Shown: piece by piece, positions 1 through 9,468 of the stretch
How the letters are laid out: every line of letters starts with the position of its first letter
Position numbering within the stretch: position 1 is the stretch's first letter
From: Salana multivorans
Lineage (GTDB): Bacteria; Actinomycetota; Actinomycetes; Actinomycetales; Beutenbergiaceae
Direction: 5' to 3'
DNA length: 64,000 nt
NCBI RefSeq assembly: GCF_003751805.1
Contig: NZ_RKHQ01000001.1
Coordinates: 2,604,001 to 2,668,000, forward strand
Position numbers and translations under genes: made by a program
The notes under the pieces: model-generated
Database searches by the model: none
What the model was told of the DNA's origin: nothing
What the model saw: only the letters and a program-made list of their open reading frames with translations

Positions 1-207
1 GGCGCGCTCACCGACGTGCGGCTCGTGCTCGCCGAGCGGCTCGGGATCGAGGACGAGGAGGACGCGGCCCGGCTCGACCGGGTGGCCCTCGCGGGTCCGG
101 ACGAGGTGAGCCGCGCGCTGGCGACGCTCTACCTCGCGCTGTCCTGGCTCCAGGAGTCGCTCCTGGAGGCCATGCTGCGTGATCTTCCCGACACCGGGGC
201 CGAATAG
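1..207 (+). CDS. DUF2017 family protein, C-terminal fragment
   Basis: This is the last 68 codons of a gene that starts before the window; the frame is open from base 1 and ends at TAG 205-207. The residues (ALTDVRLVLAERLGIEDEED near the edge, then an LYLALSWLQESLLEAML helix) resemble the C-terminal part of DUF2017, a small helical family of unknown function. DUF2017 genes usually sit just upstream of murI in Actinobacteria, as here. Function is unknown and the assignment rests on a short fragment plus context. Confidence 0.7.
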   Translation, partial: GALTDVRLVLAERLGIEDEEDAARLDRVALAGPDEVSRALATLYLALSWLQESLLEAMLRDLPDTGAE

Positions 208-255
208 GGCCTCCGCGGACGCTCGATGTCGGTGCCCCGGCCTAGCCTGTGGGGC

Positions 256-1143
256 ATGCGTGAGCGTCCCATCGGCATCTTCGACTCCGGCGTCGGCGGC
301 CTGACCGTCGCGCGCGCGGTGCTCGACCAGCTTCCGAACGAGGAGGTGCGCTACCTCGGGGACACGGCGCGGGCGCCGTACGGGCCGCGGCCGATCGCGC
401 AGGTGCGCGCGTACTCGCTCGAGATGCTCGACCACCTCGTCGACTCCGGCGTCAAGGCCCTCGTCATCGCGTGCAACTCGGCGTCCTCGGCGATGCTGCG
501 GGACGCGCGCGAGCGCTACGAGCCGGCCGGCATCCCGGTCCTCGAGGTCATCAACCCCGCCGTGCGCCGCGCCGTCGCGGCGACGAGGTCGGGCCGGGTC
601 GGCGTCATCGGGACGCGGGCCACCATCTCCTCCCGCTCCTACGAGGACGCGTTCGCGGCTGCGCCGCACCTGGAGATCCTCACCCGGGCGTGCCCGGCGT
701 TCGTCGAGTTCGTCGAGAGCGGCGTCACCTCCGGCCGCGACGTCATCGCGGCCGCCGAGGAGTACCTGACGCCGCTGCGGGACGCCGGCGTCGACACGCT
801 CGTCCTCGGCTGCACCCACTACCCGCTGCTCACCGGCGCGCTGTCCTACGTCATGGGCGAGGGCGTCACGCTCGTCTCCTCGGCCGAGGAGACGGCGAAG
901 GACCTGTACCGCACGCTCGTGCGGGAGGACCTGCTGCGCACGGCAGCGGCGCCGCCGCGGCACGAGTTCCTCGCGACGGGGGACACCGCGTCCTTCCGGA
1001 CGCTCGCGCGGCGCTTCCTCGGCCCCGAGGTGCCGGACGTGCACGACGCCACCGGCGTCACGGGCGAGATCCCGCGCGTGCGGGCAGCCGTGGCCGCGGG
1101 CGACGACGCCGCGGGCGCCGCGCCGCGGGAGGTGCGCGCGTGA
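256..1143 (+). CDS. murI: Glutamate racemase
   Basis: Interconverts L- and D-glutamate in the cytoplasm, supplying D-Glu for peptidoglycan. The 295-aa product opens with the family signature [17 protein letters not shown] and carries both catalytic cysteine motifs, ACNSAS and LGCTHYPLL. An ATG at 226 would add ten residues. I prefer ATG 256 because a TAGCCT box at 243-248 lies 7 nt before it, a leaderless arrangement seen repeatedly in this window, and because the conserved family sequence begins there. Length is usual for MurI. The next gene starts inside the stop codon, so the two are probably co-translated. Confidence 0.95.
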   Translation: MRERPIGIFDSGVGGLTVARAVLDQLPNEEVRYLGDTARAPYGPRPIAQVRAYSLEMLDHLVDSGVKALVIACNSASSAMLRDARERYEPAGIPVLEVINPAVRRAVAATRSGRVGVIGTRATISSRSYEDAFAAAPHLEILTRACPAFVEFVESGVTSGRDVIAAAEEYLTPLRDAGVDTLVLGCTHYPLLTGALSYVMGEGVTLVSSAEETAKDLYRTLVREDLLRTAAAPPRHEFLATGDTASFRTLARRFLGPEVPDVHDATGVTGEIPRVRAAVAAGDDAAGAAPREVRA

Positions 1144-1904
1144 GGCTCACGGTCCTCGGGTGCACCGGCTCGATGCCCGGCCCCGACTCGCCCGCGTCCG
1201 GCTACCTGCTCCGCAGCCGGAGCACGACCGACGCGTCCGGGACGGCCGTCGTCCTCGACCTCGGGTCGGGGACGTTCGGCCCGCTCCAGGCCCAGCTCGC
1301 CCCGCACGAGCTCGACGCCGTGATCCTGTCCCACCTCCACCCCGACCACTGCGCCGACGTGTCGGCGTTCGCCGTCTGGCTGCGCTACGGGCCGGGCACC
1401 GGCGCCGGGCGCCTGCGCGTGCTCGGCCCGGAGGGAACGGCTGACAAGCTCGCCAGGTTCGCCGACCTCACGCCGCGGGAGGTCGAGGAGACCTTCGAGG
1501 TCGAGGTGCTGCGCGACGGCGTCGCCGTCCAGGTGGGCGAGCTGCACGTCGTGCCGCACGCCGTCCTGCACCCGGTGCCGGCCTTCGGGTTCCGGGTCAC
1601 GGGCCCGACGGGCACGGTCCTCGGCTACACCGGGGACACCGACCTGTGCGAGGGCGCCGCGGCGCTGGCCCGCGGGGTCGACCTGCTGCTGGCCGAGGCC
1701 GCGTTCCCGGAGACGGAGCAGCTGCGGGGCCTGCACCTCACCGGGTCGCGGGCCGGCGGTCTCGCGCGCGACGCCGGGGTGGGGCGGCTCGTCCTGACCC
1801 ACGTCCAGCCGTGGGCGGACTCCGAGCTCACCCGCGCCGCCGCCGCCGGCCTGTTCGCGGGCCCGGTCGAGCTGGCGCGCTCGGGGGCCGGCTACACGAT
1901 CTGA
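1140..1904 (+). CDS. MBL-fold metal-dependent hydrolase, RNase Z-like
   Basis: A 254-aa metallo-beta-lactamase-fold protein. The metal-binding motif HLHPDHC follows the beta-strand AVILS, and later ligands are visible in [15 protein letters not shown] and a C-terminal LTHVQPW. The overall pattern resembles RNase Z and cyclic-nucleotide phosphodiesterase relatives, but the substrate cannot be read from sequence. GTG 1140 overlaps the murI stop (GTGA). This gene commonly follows murI in Actinobacteria, sometimes with rph and the XTP pyrophosphatase further along, as here. Confidence 0.85.
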   Translation: MRLTVLGCTGSMPGPDSPASGYLLRSRSTTDASGTAVVLDLGSGTFGPLQAQLAPHELDAVILSHLHPDHCADVSAFAVWLRYGPGTGAGRLRVLGPEGTADKLARFADLTPREVEETFEVEVLRDGVAVQVGELHVVPHAVLHPVPAFGFRVTGPTGTVLGYTGDTDLCEGAAALARGVDLLLAEAAFPETEQLRGLHLTGSRAGGLARDAGVGRLVLTHVQPWADSELTRAAAAGLFAGPVELARSGAGYTI

Positions 1905-1963
1905 GCCCCGTCCCCGGCCGGCAGCCGGGAGGGGAGTAGGGTCCGAGTGGTGAGATTCACGTC

Positions 1964-2021
1964 CGGATGATGGTCGGATGGTGATCCGGGAAACGCCGTG
2001 GTGACGCGGGGCGGCTAGCCT
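1964..2021 (+). promoter_or_regulatory. Probable ppc promoter region
   Basis: A -10-like TAGCCT lies at 2016-2021, about 35 nt before the ppc start. Upstream are two imperfect direct copies of CGGATGRTG at 1964-1985, ending in ATCCGG, which also pairs with the CCGGAT that opens the block. They could be a regulator site, but I do not recognise the regulator. Confidence 0.4.
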
Positions 2022-2056
2022 GCCCTGGGCAAGGTGCCCCGGCAGGAAGGTGACAG

Positions 2057-4708
2057 ATGAGCGACGAGACGCGCGCCAGCGCAGCTCCGGCCATGCCAGA
2101 GGAGCTCCGCTCCGACGTCCGCCAGCTCGGGCAGCTCCTGGGCATCGTGCTCACGGAGTCGGGCGGCGAGAGCCTCCTCGAGGACGTCGAGCGGCTGCGG
2201 GCCCTCACCATCGAGGCCTACCAGGGCGACGAGGCGTCGCTCGCGCGAGCCGAGGAGCTCGTCGAATCGTTCACGTTCGAGCGCGCCGCCGAGGTGGCGC
2301 GCGCGTTCACGGCGTACTTCCACCTGGCCAACCTCGCCGAGGAGCACCACCGCGTCCGCATGCTCCGGGCGCGCGACTTCTCCAGCCCGGAGGGCATCCT
2401 GCCCGCGGTCGACACGCTGCCGGGCGCGGTCTCCCAGCTGCGCGCCGAGGTGGGGGCCGAGGAGGCGATGCGTCGGCTGGCCGCGCTCGAGTTCCGCCCG
2501 GTTCTCACCGCGCACCCGACCGAGGCGCGCCGCCGCGCCGTCTCCGGTGCCATCACCCGCATCTCGCGCCTGCTCACGGAGCAGGACGACCCGCGCGCGA
2601 ACGAGGCGGAGCTGCGCGAGATCCGCCGCCAGCTCCTCGCCGAGATCGACGTGCTGTGGCGCACCGCCCCGGTCCGCCAGGACCGCCCGACGCCGCTGGA
2701 CGAGGTCCGCACGGCGATGAGCGTGTTCGACCGGACCCTGTTCGAGCAGATCCCGCTCGTCTACCGCGCGCTCGACATGGCGCTCCAGCCGGGCCGGTCC
2801 GGCACCGTCCCGCCGATCGCCCCGGCGTTCGTCCGGTTCGGGACGTGGATCGGCGGCGACCGGGACGGCAACCCCAACGTCACGGCGAAGATCACCCGGG
2901 AGGCGTCGATCATCGCCGCCGAGCACGTCCTGCTCGGCCTGTCCAAGCACGCGACGCGGATCGGCCGCGAGCTCACGCTCGACGCCGCGACCACGCCCCC
3001 GTCGCGCGCCCTGCTGGACCTGCGCGAGCGCCACCGCGACCTGTCCGAGGACCTGTCGGCCGAGGTGGAGAAGCGCTCGCCGAGCGAGCCGCACCGCCAG
3101 GTCATGCTGTTCCTCGCCGGACGCCTCGAGGCGACCCGCACGCGCGACGCCGACCTGGCCTACTCCTCGCCGGAGGAGTTCCTCGACGACCTGCGGACCG
3201 TCCAGGCCTCGCTCGCGGCCGCCGGCGACAGCCGCAGCGCCTACGGCCAGCTCCAGCACCTGATCTGGCAGGCCGAGTCGTTCGGGTTCCACCTGGCCGA
3301 GTTGGAGGTGCGCCAGCACTCGCAGGTCCACGCCGAGACGCTCGCCGAGATCGAGGAGAAGGGGCTGGACGGCGACCTGTCCGACCGCTCCCGCGAGGTG
3401 CTCGAGACGTTCCGGATCGTCGGGCGCATCCAGCGCCGGTTCGGCCCCTACGCCGCGCGCCGCTACATCGTCTCGTTCACGCAGCGTCCCGAGGACCTGG
3501 CCGCCGTCTACCGGCTCGCCGAGCTCGCGTCGAACGGGAGCCAGCCCCCCGTCATCGACGCCATCCCGCTGTTCGAGACGTTCGACGACCTCGGCAACTC
3601 CGTCGACATCCTCGACGCGATGCTCGGGGACGCCCACGTCCAGGAGCGGCTCGCGGCCACCGGCCGCAAGGTCGAGGTCATGCTCGGCTACTCCGACTCC
3701 TCCAAGGACGTCGGCCCGGTCTCGGCGATCCTCGCGCTCTACGACGCCCAGGCCCGCATCGCGAGCTGGGCGAAGGACAACGACATCGAGCTGACGCTCT
3801 TCCACGGCCGCGGCGGCGCCCTCGGGCGCGGCGGCGGCCCGGCCAACCGCGCCGTGCTCGGCCAGCCGCCGCACTCGGTCGACGGCCGGTTCAAGCTGAC
3901 CGAGCAGGGCGAGGTCATCTTCGCCCGGTACGGCAACCCGGACATCGCCTCCCGGCACATCGACCAGGTCGGCGCCGCGACGCTCATGTCGTCCGCACCG
4001 TCGATCGAGCGGCGCAACTCCGAGGCGGCCGAGCGGTTCGCCGGCGTCGCCGAGGTCATGGACCGCGTCTCCCGCGGCCGGTTCTACGAGCTCGTGCGCT
4101 CCGACGGCTTCCCCCAGTGGTTCGCCCAGGTGACCCCGCTGGAGGAGGTCGGGCTGCTCGCGCTCGGCTCCCGCCCGGCCAAGCGGGGCCTGTCGGTCGA
4201 CTCGCTCGAGGACCTGCGCGCCATCCCGTGGGTGTTCTCCTGGACGCAGGCGCGGATCAACCTCGCGGGCTGGTTCGGCCTCGGCTCGGCGCTCGCCGCC
4301 GTCGGCGATCTCGAGACGCTGCGCGACGCCTACCGCGAGTGGCCGCTGTTCTCGACCATGCTCGACAACGTCGAGATGTCGCTGGCGAAGACCGACGAGC
4401 GGATCGCGCGTCGCTACCTCGCGCTCGGCGACCGCGACGACCTGGCCCGGCTCGTGCTCGACGAGCTCGCCCTCACGCGCGAGTGGGTGCTCGCCGCGAC
4501 CGGCCACAGCCGGCCGCTGGAGAGCTCCAAGGTCCTCGGCCGCGCCGTCCAGCTCCGCTCCCCGTACGTCGACGCGCTCTCGCTCATCCAGCTGCGCGCG
4601 CTGCGCCGGCTGCGCGCTGGCGTGAGCGACGACGAGCTCGCGCAGGCGCGCCAGCTCATGCTGCTGTCCGTCAACGGGATCGCCGCCGGCCTGCAGAACA
4701 CCGGCTGA
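2057..4708 (+). CDS. ppc: Phosphoenolpyruvate carboxylase
   Basis: Carboxylates phosphoenolpyruvate with bicarbonate to oxaloacetate, refilling the TCA cycle. The 883-aa product has the expected motifs in order: LTAHPTEARRR with the catalytic His near residue 153, the glycine-rich GYSDSSKDVG near residue 550, FHGRGGALGRGGGP, then the conserved C-terminal QNTG. Length matches bacterial PEPC. ATG 2057 has a good ribosome-binding site (AGGAAGG) upstream. The gene stands alone between the MBL hydrolase and a strong hairpin terminator. Confidence 0.97.
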   Translation: MSDETRASAAPAMPEELRSDVRQLGQLLGIVLTESGGESLLEDVERLRALTIEAYQGDEASLARAEELVESFTFERAAEVARAFTAYFHLANLAEEHHRVRMLRARDFSSPEGILPAVDTLPGAVSQLRAEVGAEEAMRRLAALEFRPVLTAHPTEARRRAVSGAITRISRLLTEQDDPRANEAELREIRRQLLAEIDVLWRTAPVRQDRPTPLDEVRTAMSVFDRTLFEQIPLVYRALDMALQPGRSGTVPPIAPAFVRFGTWIGGDRDGNPNVTAKITREASIIAAEHVLLGLSKHATRIGRELTLDAATTPPSRALLDLRERHRDLSEDLSAEVEKRSPSEPHRQVMLFLAGRLEATRTRDADLAYSSPEEFLDDLRTVQASLAAAGDSRSAYGQLQHLIWQAESFGFHLAELEVRQHSQVHAETLAEIEEKGLDGDLSDRSREVLETFRIVGRIQRRFGPYAARRYIVSFTQRPEDLAAVYRLAELASNGSQPPVIDAIPLFETFDDLGNSVDILDAMLGDAHVQERLAATGRKVEVMLGYSDSSKDVGPVSAILALYDAQARIASWAKDNDIELTLFHGRGGALGRGGGPANRAVLGQPPHSVDGRFKLTEQGEVIFARYGNPDIASRHIDQVGAATLMSSAPSIERRNSEAAERFAGVAEVMDRVSRGRFYELVRSDGFPQWFAQVTPLEEVGLLALGSRPAKRGLSVDSLEDLRAIPWVFSWTQARINLAGWFGLGSALAAVGDLETLRDAYREWPLFSTMLDNVEMSLAKTDERIARRYLALGDRDDLARLVLDELALTREWVLAATGHSRPLESSKVLGRAVQLRSPYVDALSLIQLRALRRLRAGVSDDELAQARQLMLLSVNGIAAGLQNTG

Positions 4709-4723
4709 CCCGGACGCATCGCC

Positions 4724-4777
4724 GGGAACGGCCCCCGTCCCGGTGACCCGACGGTCACCGGGACGGGGGCCGTTCCC
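4724..4777 (+). terminator. Perfect 25-bp hairpin after ppc
   Basis: Bases 4724-4748 are exactly complementary to 4753-4777 around a CGAC loop, giving a 25-bp stem with no mismatch. There is no T-tract, as is common for actinobacterial terminators. It separates ppc from rph and could work in both directions. Confidence 0.85.
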
Positions 4778-4896
4778 GCACCCGGGGGCGCCCGGGGCAC
4801 CGCCGGGACGGGACGGGCGCGCGGCGGGGACGGGCCCGGCGCGCGGGCCGGTGGACGCGCAACGGGCCGGGGCCGGGGTGCCCGTAGCCTTGAGGC

Positions 4897-5673
4897 ATGA
4901 CCTCGACCCCCTCCCCGTCCTCCGGCGCGCCCGCGCGCGCCGACGGCCGCACCCCCGACCAGCTCCGCCCGATCCGGATCACCCGCGGCTGGCTCGACGC
5001 CGCCGAGGGCAGCGTCCTCGTGGAGTTCGGCGGGACCCGCGTCCTGTGCGCGGCGTCGTTCACCGCCGGCGTCCCGCGCTGGCGCAAGGGGAGTGGCGAG
5101 GGCTGGGTCACCGCCGAGTACGCCATGCTGCCGCGCTCGACGAGCACGCGCAGCGACCGGGAGTCCGTCCGCGGCAAGATCGGCGGCCGCACGCACGAGA
5201 TCTCCCGGCTGATCGGCCGCTCGCTGCGCGCGATCATCGACGTCTCGGCCCTCGGTGAGAACACGATCGTGCTCGACTGCGACGTGCTCCAGGCCGACGG
5301 CGGCACCCGCACCGCCGCGATCACCGGCGCCTACGTCGCGCTCGCCGACGCCATCGCGTGGGGCCAGCGCGAGGGGCACGTGCGGCCGGGACGCGTCCTG
5401 ACCGACTCGGTCGCGGCCGTGAGCGTCGGGATCATCGACGGCGTGCCGTGCCTCGACCTGCCCTATGTCGAGGACGTGCGGGCCGAGACGGACATGAACG
5501 TCGTCGTGACCGGCTCCGGCTCGTTCGTCGAGGTCCAGGGCACGGCCGAGGGCGCCCCGTTCGACCGCGCCGAGCTCGACGCCCTGCTCGACCTCGCCCT
5601 CGCCGGGACGGCCGAGCTGACGCGGCTCCAGGCCGAGGCGCTCGCCGCGCCGGTCGCGGGGTTCCGCGCATGA
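4897..5673 (+). CDS. rph: Ribonuclease PH
   Basis: Phosphorolytic 3'-5' exoribonuclease that trims tRNA 3' ends. The 258-aa protein has the RNase PH core: [23 protein letters not shown], the [10 protein letters not shown] segment, RIGRSLR-type helix (LIGRSLRAI) and [25 protein letters not shown] at 4885-4890 lies 6 nt before ATG 4897, so the mRNA is probably leaderless. The stop overlaps the start of the next gene, which encodes a nucleotide-pool cleaning enzyme, a common pairing. Confidence 0.96.
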   Translation: MTSTPSPSSGAPARADGRTPDQLRPIRITRGWLDAAEGSVLVEFGGTRVLCAASFTAGVPRWRKGSGEGWVTAEYAMLPRSTSTRSDRESVRGKIGGRTHEISRLIGRSLRAIIDVSALGENTIVLDCDVLQADGGTRTAAITGAYVALADAIAWGQREGHVRPGRVLTDSVAAVSVGIIDGVPCLDLPYVEDVRAETDMNVVVTGSGSFVEVQGTAEGAPFDRAELDALLDLALAGTAELTRLQAEALAAPVAGFRA

Positions 5674-6317
5674 CACCGGAGGACGCCGCCGTCGCGCCGC
5701 GACTGGTCCTGGCCACCCGGAACGCGCACAAGGTGGCGGAGCTGCGGGCGATCCTCACGGGACCCGACGGCGCGCTGCCGTGGCTCGACCCGGCGGCCGT
5801 CGTCGGCGCCGACGCCTTCCCGGAGGTGCCGGACACCGTCGAGGACGGGGTCACGTTCGCCGAGAACGCGCTGCTCAAGGCGCGCGCCCTCGCGGCGGCG
5901 ACGGGCCTGGTCGCGATCGCCGACGACTCCGGGCTGGCCGTCGACGTGCTCGGCGGCGCTCCCGGGATCTTCTCGGCCCGGTGGAGCGGGCGGCACGGCG
6001 ACGACCGGGCCAACCTCGAGCTGCTGCTGGCCCAGCTCGGCGACGTCCGGGACGAGCACCGGGCCGCCGGCTTCGTCTGCGCCGCGGCGCTCGTGACGCC
6101 GGCGGGGGAGGAGGTCGTGCGCGAGGGCCACCTGCGCGGCACGCTCCTGCGGACCCCGCGCGGCGACGGCGGCTTCGGCTACGACCCGATCCTGCTGCCG
6201 GAGGGCGAGACGCGCTCGACGGCGGAGCTGCCGGCCGAGGAGAAGAACGCGATCAGCCACCGCGGCGAGGCGTTCCGCGCGCTCGCGCCCGAGATCGCCC
6301 GCGTCCTGAGCGCCTGA
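5670..6317 (+). CDS. rdgB: XTP/dITP pyrophosphatase (RdgB/HAM1 family)
   Basis: Hydrolyses non-canonical purine triphosphates (dITP, XTP) to monophosphates so they are not built into nucleic acids. The 215-aa sequence shows the family motifs: [16 protein letters not shown] at the N-terminus, [34 protein letters not shown], and FGYDPI with the late [13 protein letters not shown] 5670 overlaps the rph stop by ATGA, showing translational coupling. Confidence 0.95.
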   Translation: MTPEDAAVAPRLVLATRNAHKVAELRAILTGPDGALPWLDPAAVVGADAFPEVPDTVEDGVTFAENALLKARALAAATGLVAIADDSGLAVDVLGGAPGIFSARWSGRHGDDRANLELLLAQLGDVRDEHRAAGFVCAAALVTPAGEEVVREGHLRGTLLRTPRGDGGFGYDPILLPEGETRSTAELPAEEKNAISHRGEAFRALAPEIARVLSA

Positions 6318-6334
6318 CGGCGAGGGAGGCAGCG

Positions 6335-8017
6335 ATGGCCGGTCTGCTCGCCGCGCGCGACGTGGCCTTCTCCTACCCCGGCGCGCCGCCGCAGGCACCG
6401 CCGGTGCTCGCCGACGTCGGGCTCCGGGTCCGTGCGGGCGACCGGCTCGGCGTCGTCGGCGAGAACGGCTCCGGCAAGTCGACGCTGCTCGGGCTGCTCG
6501 CGGGAACGCTCGACCCGACGGCCGGCACGGTGACGCGGCGCGGCGGCCTCGCGCTCGTCGAGCAGGAGCTCAGCCACGCGCCCGACGAGACGGTCGGGGA
6601 CCTCGCCGCGGCCTCGCTCGCCCGCGTCCGCGAGGCGACGGCCGAGCTGGAGCGCGTCCTCGCCGCCGCGGACGGGACCGACACGCGCCGGCTGGCGGAG
6701 GCGCTCGAGCGGTACGAGGCCCTCGCCGCGTGGGACGCCGACCGCCTGCTCGAGGAGGCGCTGACCCGGCTGGGCGCACCGCGCGAGGCCGACCGGCCGC
6801 TGGCGCACCTCAGCGTCGGCGAGCGCTACCGGGTCCGTCTCGCCTGCCGGCTCGCCGAGGGGACGGAGCTGCTGCTCCTCGACGAGCCGACGAACCACCT
6901 CGACTCCTCGGCGGTCGCCTACCTCACGGCCCGGCTGCGGGCGTGGCCGGGTGGCGTCGTCGTCGTGACCCACGACCGCGCGCTCCTCGACGACGTGGCG
7001 ACAGCAGTGCTCGACCTCGACCCGACGGTCGACGGCCGGGTCGCCGTCTACGGCGCACGCCGGCGCCGGTCCGGCGAGGGTCCGCGGGTCTTCTCCTACG
7101 CCGACTACCGGCACGCGAAGGACGCGGCCCTCGCGCGGTGGCGCAGCCGCTACCGCCGCGAGCAGGAGCGGCTGCGCGAGCTGTGGGAGCAGCGCGACTA
7201 CGCCTACGAGCACCTGTCGGACGAGTGGCGTCCGCCGAAGGGCTCGCAGAAGCACCGGCGCGGCACGCGCGCCCGGCAGCACGTCAAGGCCGCCGACCGC
7301 GCGCACGCCGCGCTGGAGGCGGCGGCCGTCGCGGTGCCGCCACCCCCGCCGGAGCTCCTGCTCCCCGTCCTGCCGTCCGTCGTCGGCCCGGCGGACGACC
7401 GGCCCGTCGACGACGCCGCCGACGCCACCGTCGTCGCAGCGCCGCTGCTCGCGCTGCGCGGGGCGGTCGTGCCGGGACGGCTGGACCGGCCCGACCTGGG
7501 GGTGGAGCTCGGTCCGGGCGGGCGCCTGCTCGTCGTCGGCCCGAACGGCAGCGGCAAGTCGACGCTCCTGCGGCTGCTCGCGGAGGCCGGGTCGCCGGGC
7601 GTGCGGGTCGGCGTGCTCGCCCAGGAGCCGGACTTCGGGCCGGCCGAGGGACTCACGGGGGAGGAGCTGGCGACCCGGCGGATCCTCGCCGCCGTCGAGG
7701 CGGGTGTCGTCGACCCCGACCGGCTGGTCCCGCTGACGGCGACCGGGCTCGTCGCTCCCGACCAGCTCGACCGCCCCGTCGGCGAGCTCTCGACCGGTCA
7801 GCGTCGCCGGCTCGACCTGGCGCTCGCGCTCATGCTCGCGCCGCACGTGCTCGTGCTCGACGAGCCGACGAACCACCTCGCGGTCGACCTCATGGACGCG
7901 CTGACCGAGTGGCTGACCGGCACCCCGGCCGCCGTCGTCGTCGCGACGCACGACCGTCGGATGCGCGCCGACCTCGGGCCGGACGGCGCGGCCTGGCCGA
8001 CCCTCGACCTCGCCTGA
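6335..8017 (+). CDS. ABC-F family ATP-binding protein
   Basis: A 560-aa soluble protein with two ABC ATPase domains and no membrane segments. Domain 1 has Walker A GENGSGKST, signature LSVGERYRV and Walker B LLLLDEPTNHL. A charged linker rich in Arg, Glu and Lys (about residues 245-330) matches the inter-domain linker position. Domain 2 has GPNGSGKST, LSTGQRRRL and LVLDEPTNHL. ABC-F proteins act on ribosomes, in translation control or antibiotic protection; which applies cannot be told. ATG 6335 has a GGGAGG site; it starts 17 nt after rdgB and is probably in the same operon. Confidence 0.9.
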   Translation: MAGLLAARDVAFSYPGAPPQAPPVLADVGLRVRAGDRLGVVGENGSGKSTLLGLLAGTLDPTAGTVTRRGGLALVEQELSHAPDETVGDLAAASLARVREATAELERVLAAADGTDTRRLAEALERYEALAAWDADRLLEEALTRLGAPREADRPLAHLSVGERYRVRLACRLAEGTELLLLDEPTNHLDSSAVAYLTARLRAWPGGVVVVTHDRALLDDVATAVLDLDPTVDGRVAVYGARRRRSGEGPRVFSYADYRHAKDAALARWRSRYRREQERLRELWEQRDYAYEHLSDEWRPPKGSQKHRRGTRARQHVKAADRAHAALEAAAVAVPPPPPELLLPVLPSVVGPADDRPVDDAADATVVAAPLLALRGAVVPGRLDRPDLGVELGPGGRLLVVGPNGSGKSTLLRLLAEAGSPGVRVGVLAQEPDFGPAEGLTGEELATRRILAAVEAGVVDPDRLVPLTATGLVAPDQLDRPVGELSTGQRRRLDLALALMLAPHVLVLDEPTNHLAVDLMDALTEWLTGTPAAVVVATHDRRMRADLGPDGAAWPTLDLA

Positions 8018-8029
8018 CCGGTCTCCTAG

Positions 8030-8067
8030 GACCCGGTGCGGGGCGCAGCAGCTCCCCGCACGGGGTC
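8030..8067. terminator. Bidirectional hairpin between convergent genes
   Basis: Bases 8030-8043 pair with 8054-8067 at 13 of 14 positions around a 10-nt loop. It lies between the ABC-F gene and the opposing GPP34 gene and overlaps the latter's stop codon, so it can serve both. Confidence 0.75.
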
Positions 8068-8779
8068 AGGCGGCGGCGGCGCCCATCATCGCGGCGAGCG
8101 CGCGGTGCGTCGCCAGCGCGAGCGGCTCGGCCTCGAGGACCCGCGCCGCGCGCCGGCGCACGACGCGCGGGCTGGTCGAGCAGGTCGCCGGCGCGTGCGT
8201 CCGGACGATGCGGTGGACGAGCTGCGTCGAGACGGCGGCCGCCGCCACGAGCGCCGCCGTGCCGGGATCGACGGTCTCGTCGACCACGTCCCCGCACAGC
8301 GCGGTGAGGACGGGCGCGACGACGAGGCGCTGGACCTCCGGGTCCGGGAACCAGCGCTCGCGGGCGAGGCCGCCCCGGGGCTCGCGGCGCAGCACGCCGT
8401 CGGCGGCGAGCAGCTCGAGGAGGGGTCGGCGCAGGTCGACCGCCCCGCCGGACCAGGTCGACAGCGCGAGCCGGTTGACCGCGGACTGGACCGTGCGGCC
8501 GTCGCAGCCGTCGACGACGGCCGCGAGCAGCCCGTCCGACGCGGTCTCCGGCGTGCGGCGCAGGACGGTGTGGCGACCGTCGAAGGCGGTGACGAGGAGG
8601 CCGGCCCGCTCGGCGTCGATCATCGTGGCGGCGACGAGGGCCGGACGCAGCTGCTGGTGGACGACGAGGGTGCGCCCCCTGGAGTCGATGCTCGCGACCA
8701 GGAGGCGGGCCGCCGTGAGGCTCGCGAGCGTCCCGTCGGTCGTGCGGTCCGTCGTCTCGGGGGTCGCCGTCGTCGTCAT
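8066..8779 (-). CDS. GPP34 (GOLPH3/VPS74-like) family protein
   Basis: A 237-aa protein related to the GPP34 domain, known in eukaryotes as the Golgi PI4P-binding protein GOLPH3/VPS74 and widespread in Actinobacteria with unknown role. Visible features are the N-terminal LTAARLLVASIDSRGR, an ALVAATMIDAERAGLL helix, LLELLAADGVLRRE, and a late helical region. No signal peptide or membrane helix is seen. ATG 8779 is chosen because AAGGGA lies at suitable spacing upstream; an in-frame ATG 11 codons earlier is possible. I infer the family from pattern memory, not from an alignment. Confidence 0.7.
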   Translation of the reverse strand: MTTTATPETTDRTTDGTLASLTAARLLVASIDSRGRTLVVHQQLRPALVAATMIDAERAGLLVTAFDGRHTVLRRTPETASDGLLAAVVDGCDGRTVQSAVNRLALSTWSGGAVDLRRPLLELLAADGVLRREPRGGLARERWFPDPEVQRLVVAPVLTALCGDVVDETVDPGTAALVAAAAVSTQLVHRIVRTHAPATCSTSPRVVRRRAARVLEAEPLALATHRALAAMMGAAAA

Positions 8780-8928
8780 CGTGCCCGTCCCTTCGCTGTC
8801 CGGTGTCTCCATGACACCAGCGCGCGAGGTCGAGCGGATCCCCCGGCGGGGTGGGATGTCGCGCCGCCGGGTCCCCCGCAGGGAGGAGCCGGCCTTCCGC
8901 CGGGTCGGGGACCGGGAGGGGAGAGGCC

Positions 8929-9468
8929 CTAGGGGAGCGCCCCGAGGTGCGCGATCGCCGCGACGACGAGCTGCCCGTGTCCCGACACGCACTCGCTCTG
9001 CACGACGGGGTCCATCGCCTCGGCCGGGGTGAGCCAGGCGAGCTGGAGGGCGTCGGCCTGGGGCGCGACGTCGCCGTCGACCGGGACCACGTACGCGAGC
9101 GACACCGCGTGCTGCCGCGGGTCGTGGTGGGCGCCGGGGACCACCGTCGGGAAGTACTCCGTCACCGTGAACGGGACCGGCGAGCCGGGGACGCGCGGCA
9201 GCGACATCGGGCCGAGGTCCTTCTCGACGTGGCGCGTGATGGCGTGCCGGATCGACTCGTGCAGGAGCACGCGGCCGGAGATGACGGTGCGCCACAGACC
9301 GCCCTCGCGCGGGCTGCGCAGCAGCAGCCCGACGCGTTCGAGCCGGCCGTCGGCGTCGAGCCGCACGGGCACGACGTCGACGTAGACCATCGGCACCTTG
9401 CGGCGCACGAAGTCGAGGTTCTCGGGGGAGAGCCAGGGGCCCAGGTCATCGGTGCGGACGTCGCTCAC
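8929..9468 (-). CDS. NUDIX-like hydrolase (DUF4916 type)
   Basis: A 179-aa protein with an actinobacterial N-terminus (LSPENLDFVRRKVPMVYVDVVPV), characteristic of a NUDIX-related group annotated DUF4916. The classical Nudix box is not intact, so hydrolase activity is uncertain. GTG 9468 overlaps the stop of the upstream DUF6328 gene (GTGA), so it can be read from that mRNA. A CAGGAT box at 9475-9480 is also placed 6 nt before it, which would allow a separate leaderless transcript. Confidence 0.7.
   Translation of the reverse strand: MSDVRTDDLGPWLSPENLDFVRRKVPMVYVDVVPVRLDADGRLERVGLLLRSPREGGLWRTVISGRVLLHESIRHAITRHVEKDLGPMSLPRVPGSPVPFTVTEYFPTVVPGAHHDPRQHAVSLAYVVPVDGDVAPQADALQLAWLTPAEAMDPVVQSECVSGHGQLVVAAIAHLGALP

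Noticed and set aside
846-1802. Long open frames opposite murI and the MBL hydrolase.
   Set aside because: Arg/Pro/Gly/Ala-rich products typical of frames read against GC-rich genes; the plus-strand products carry clear family motifs.
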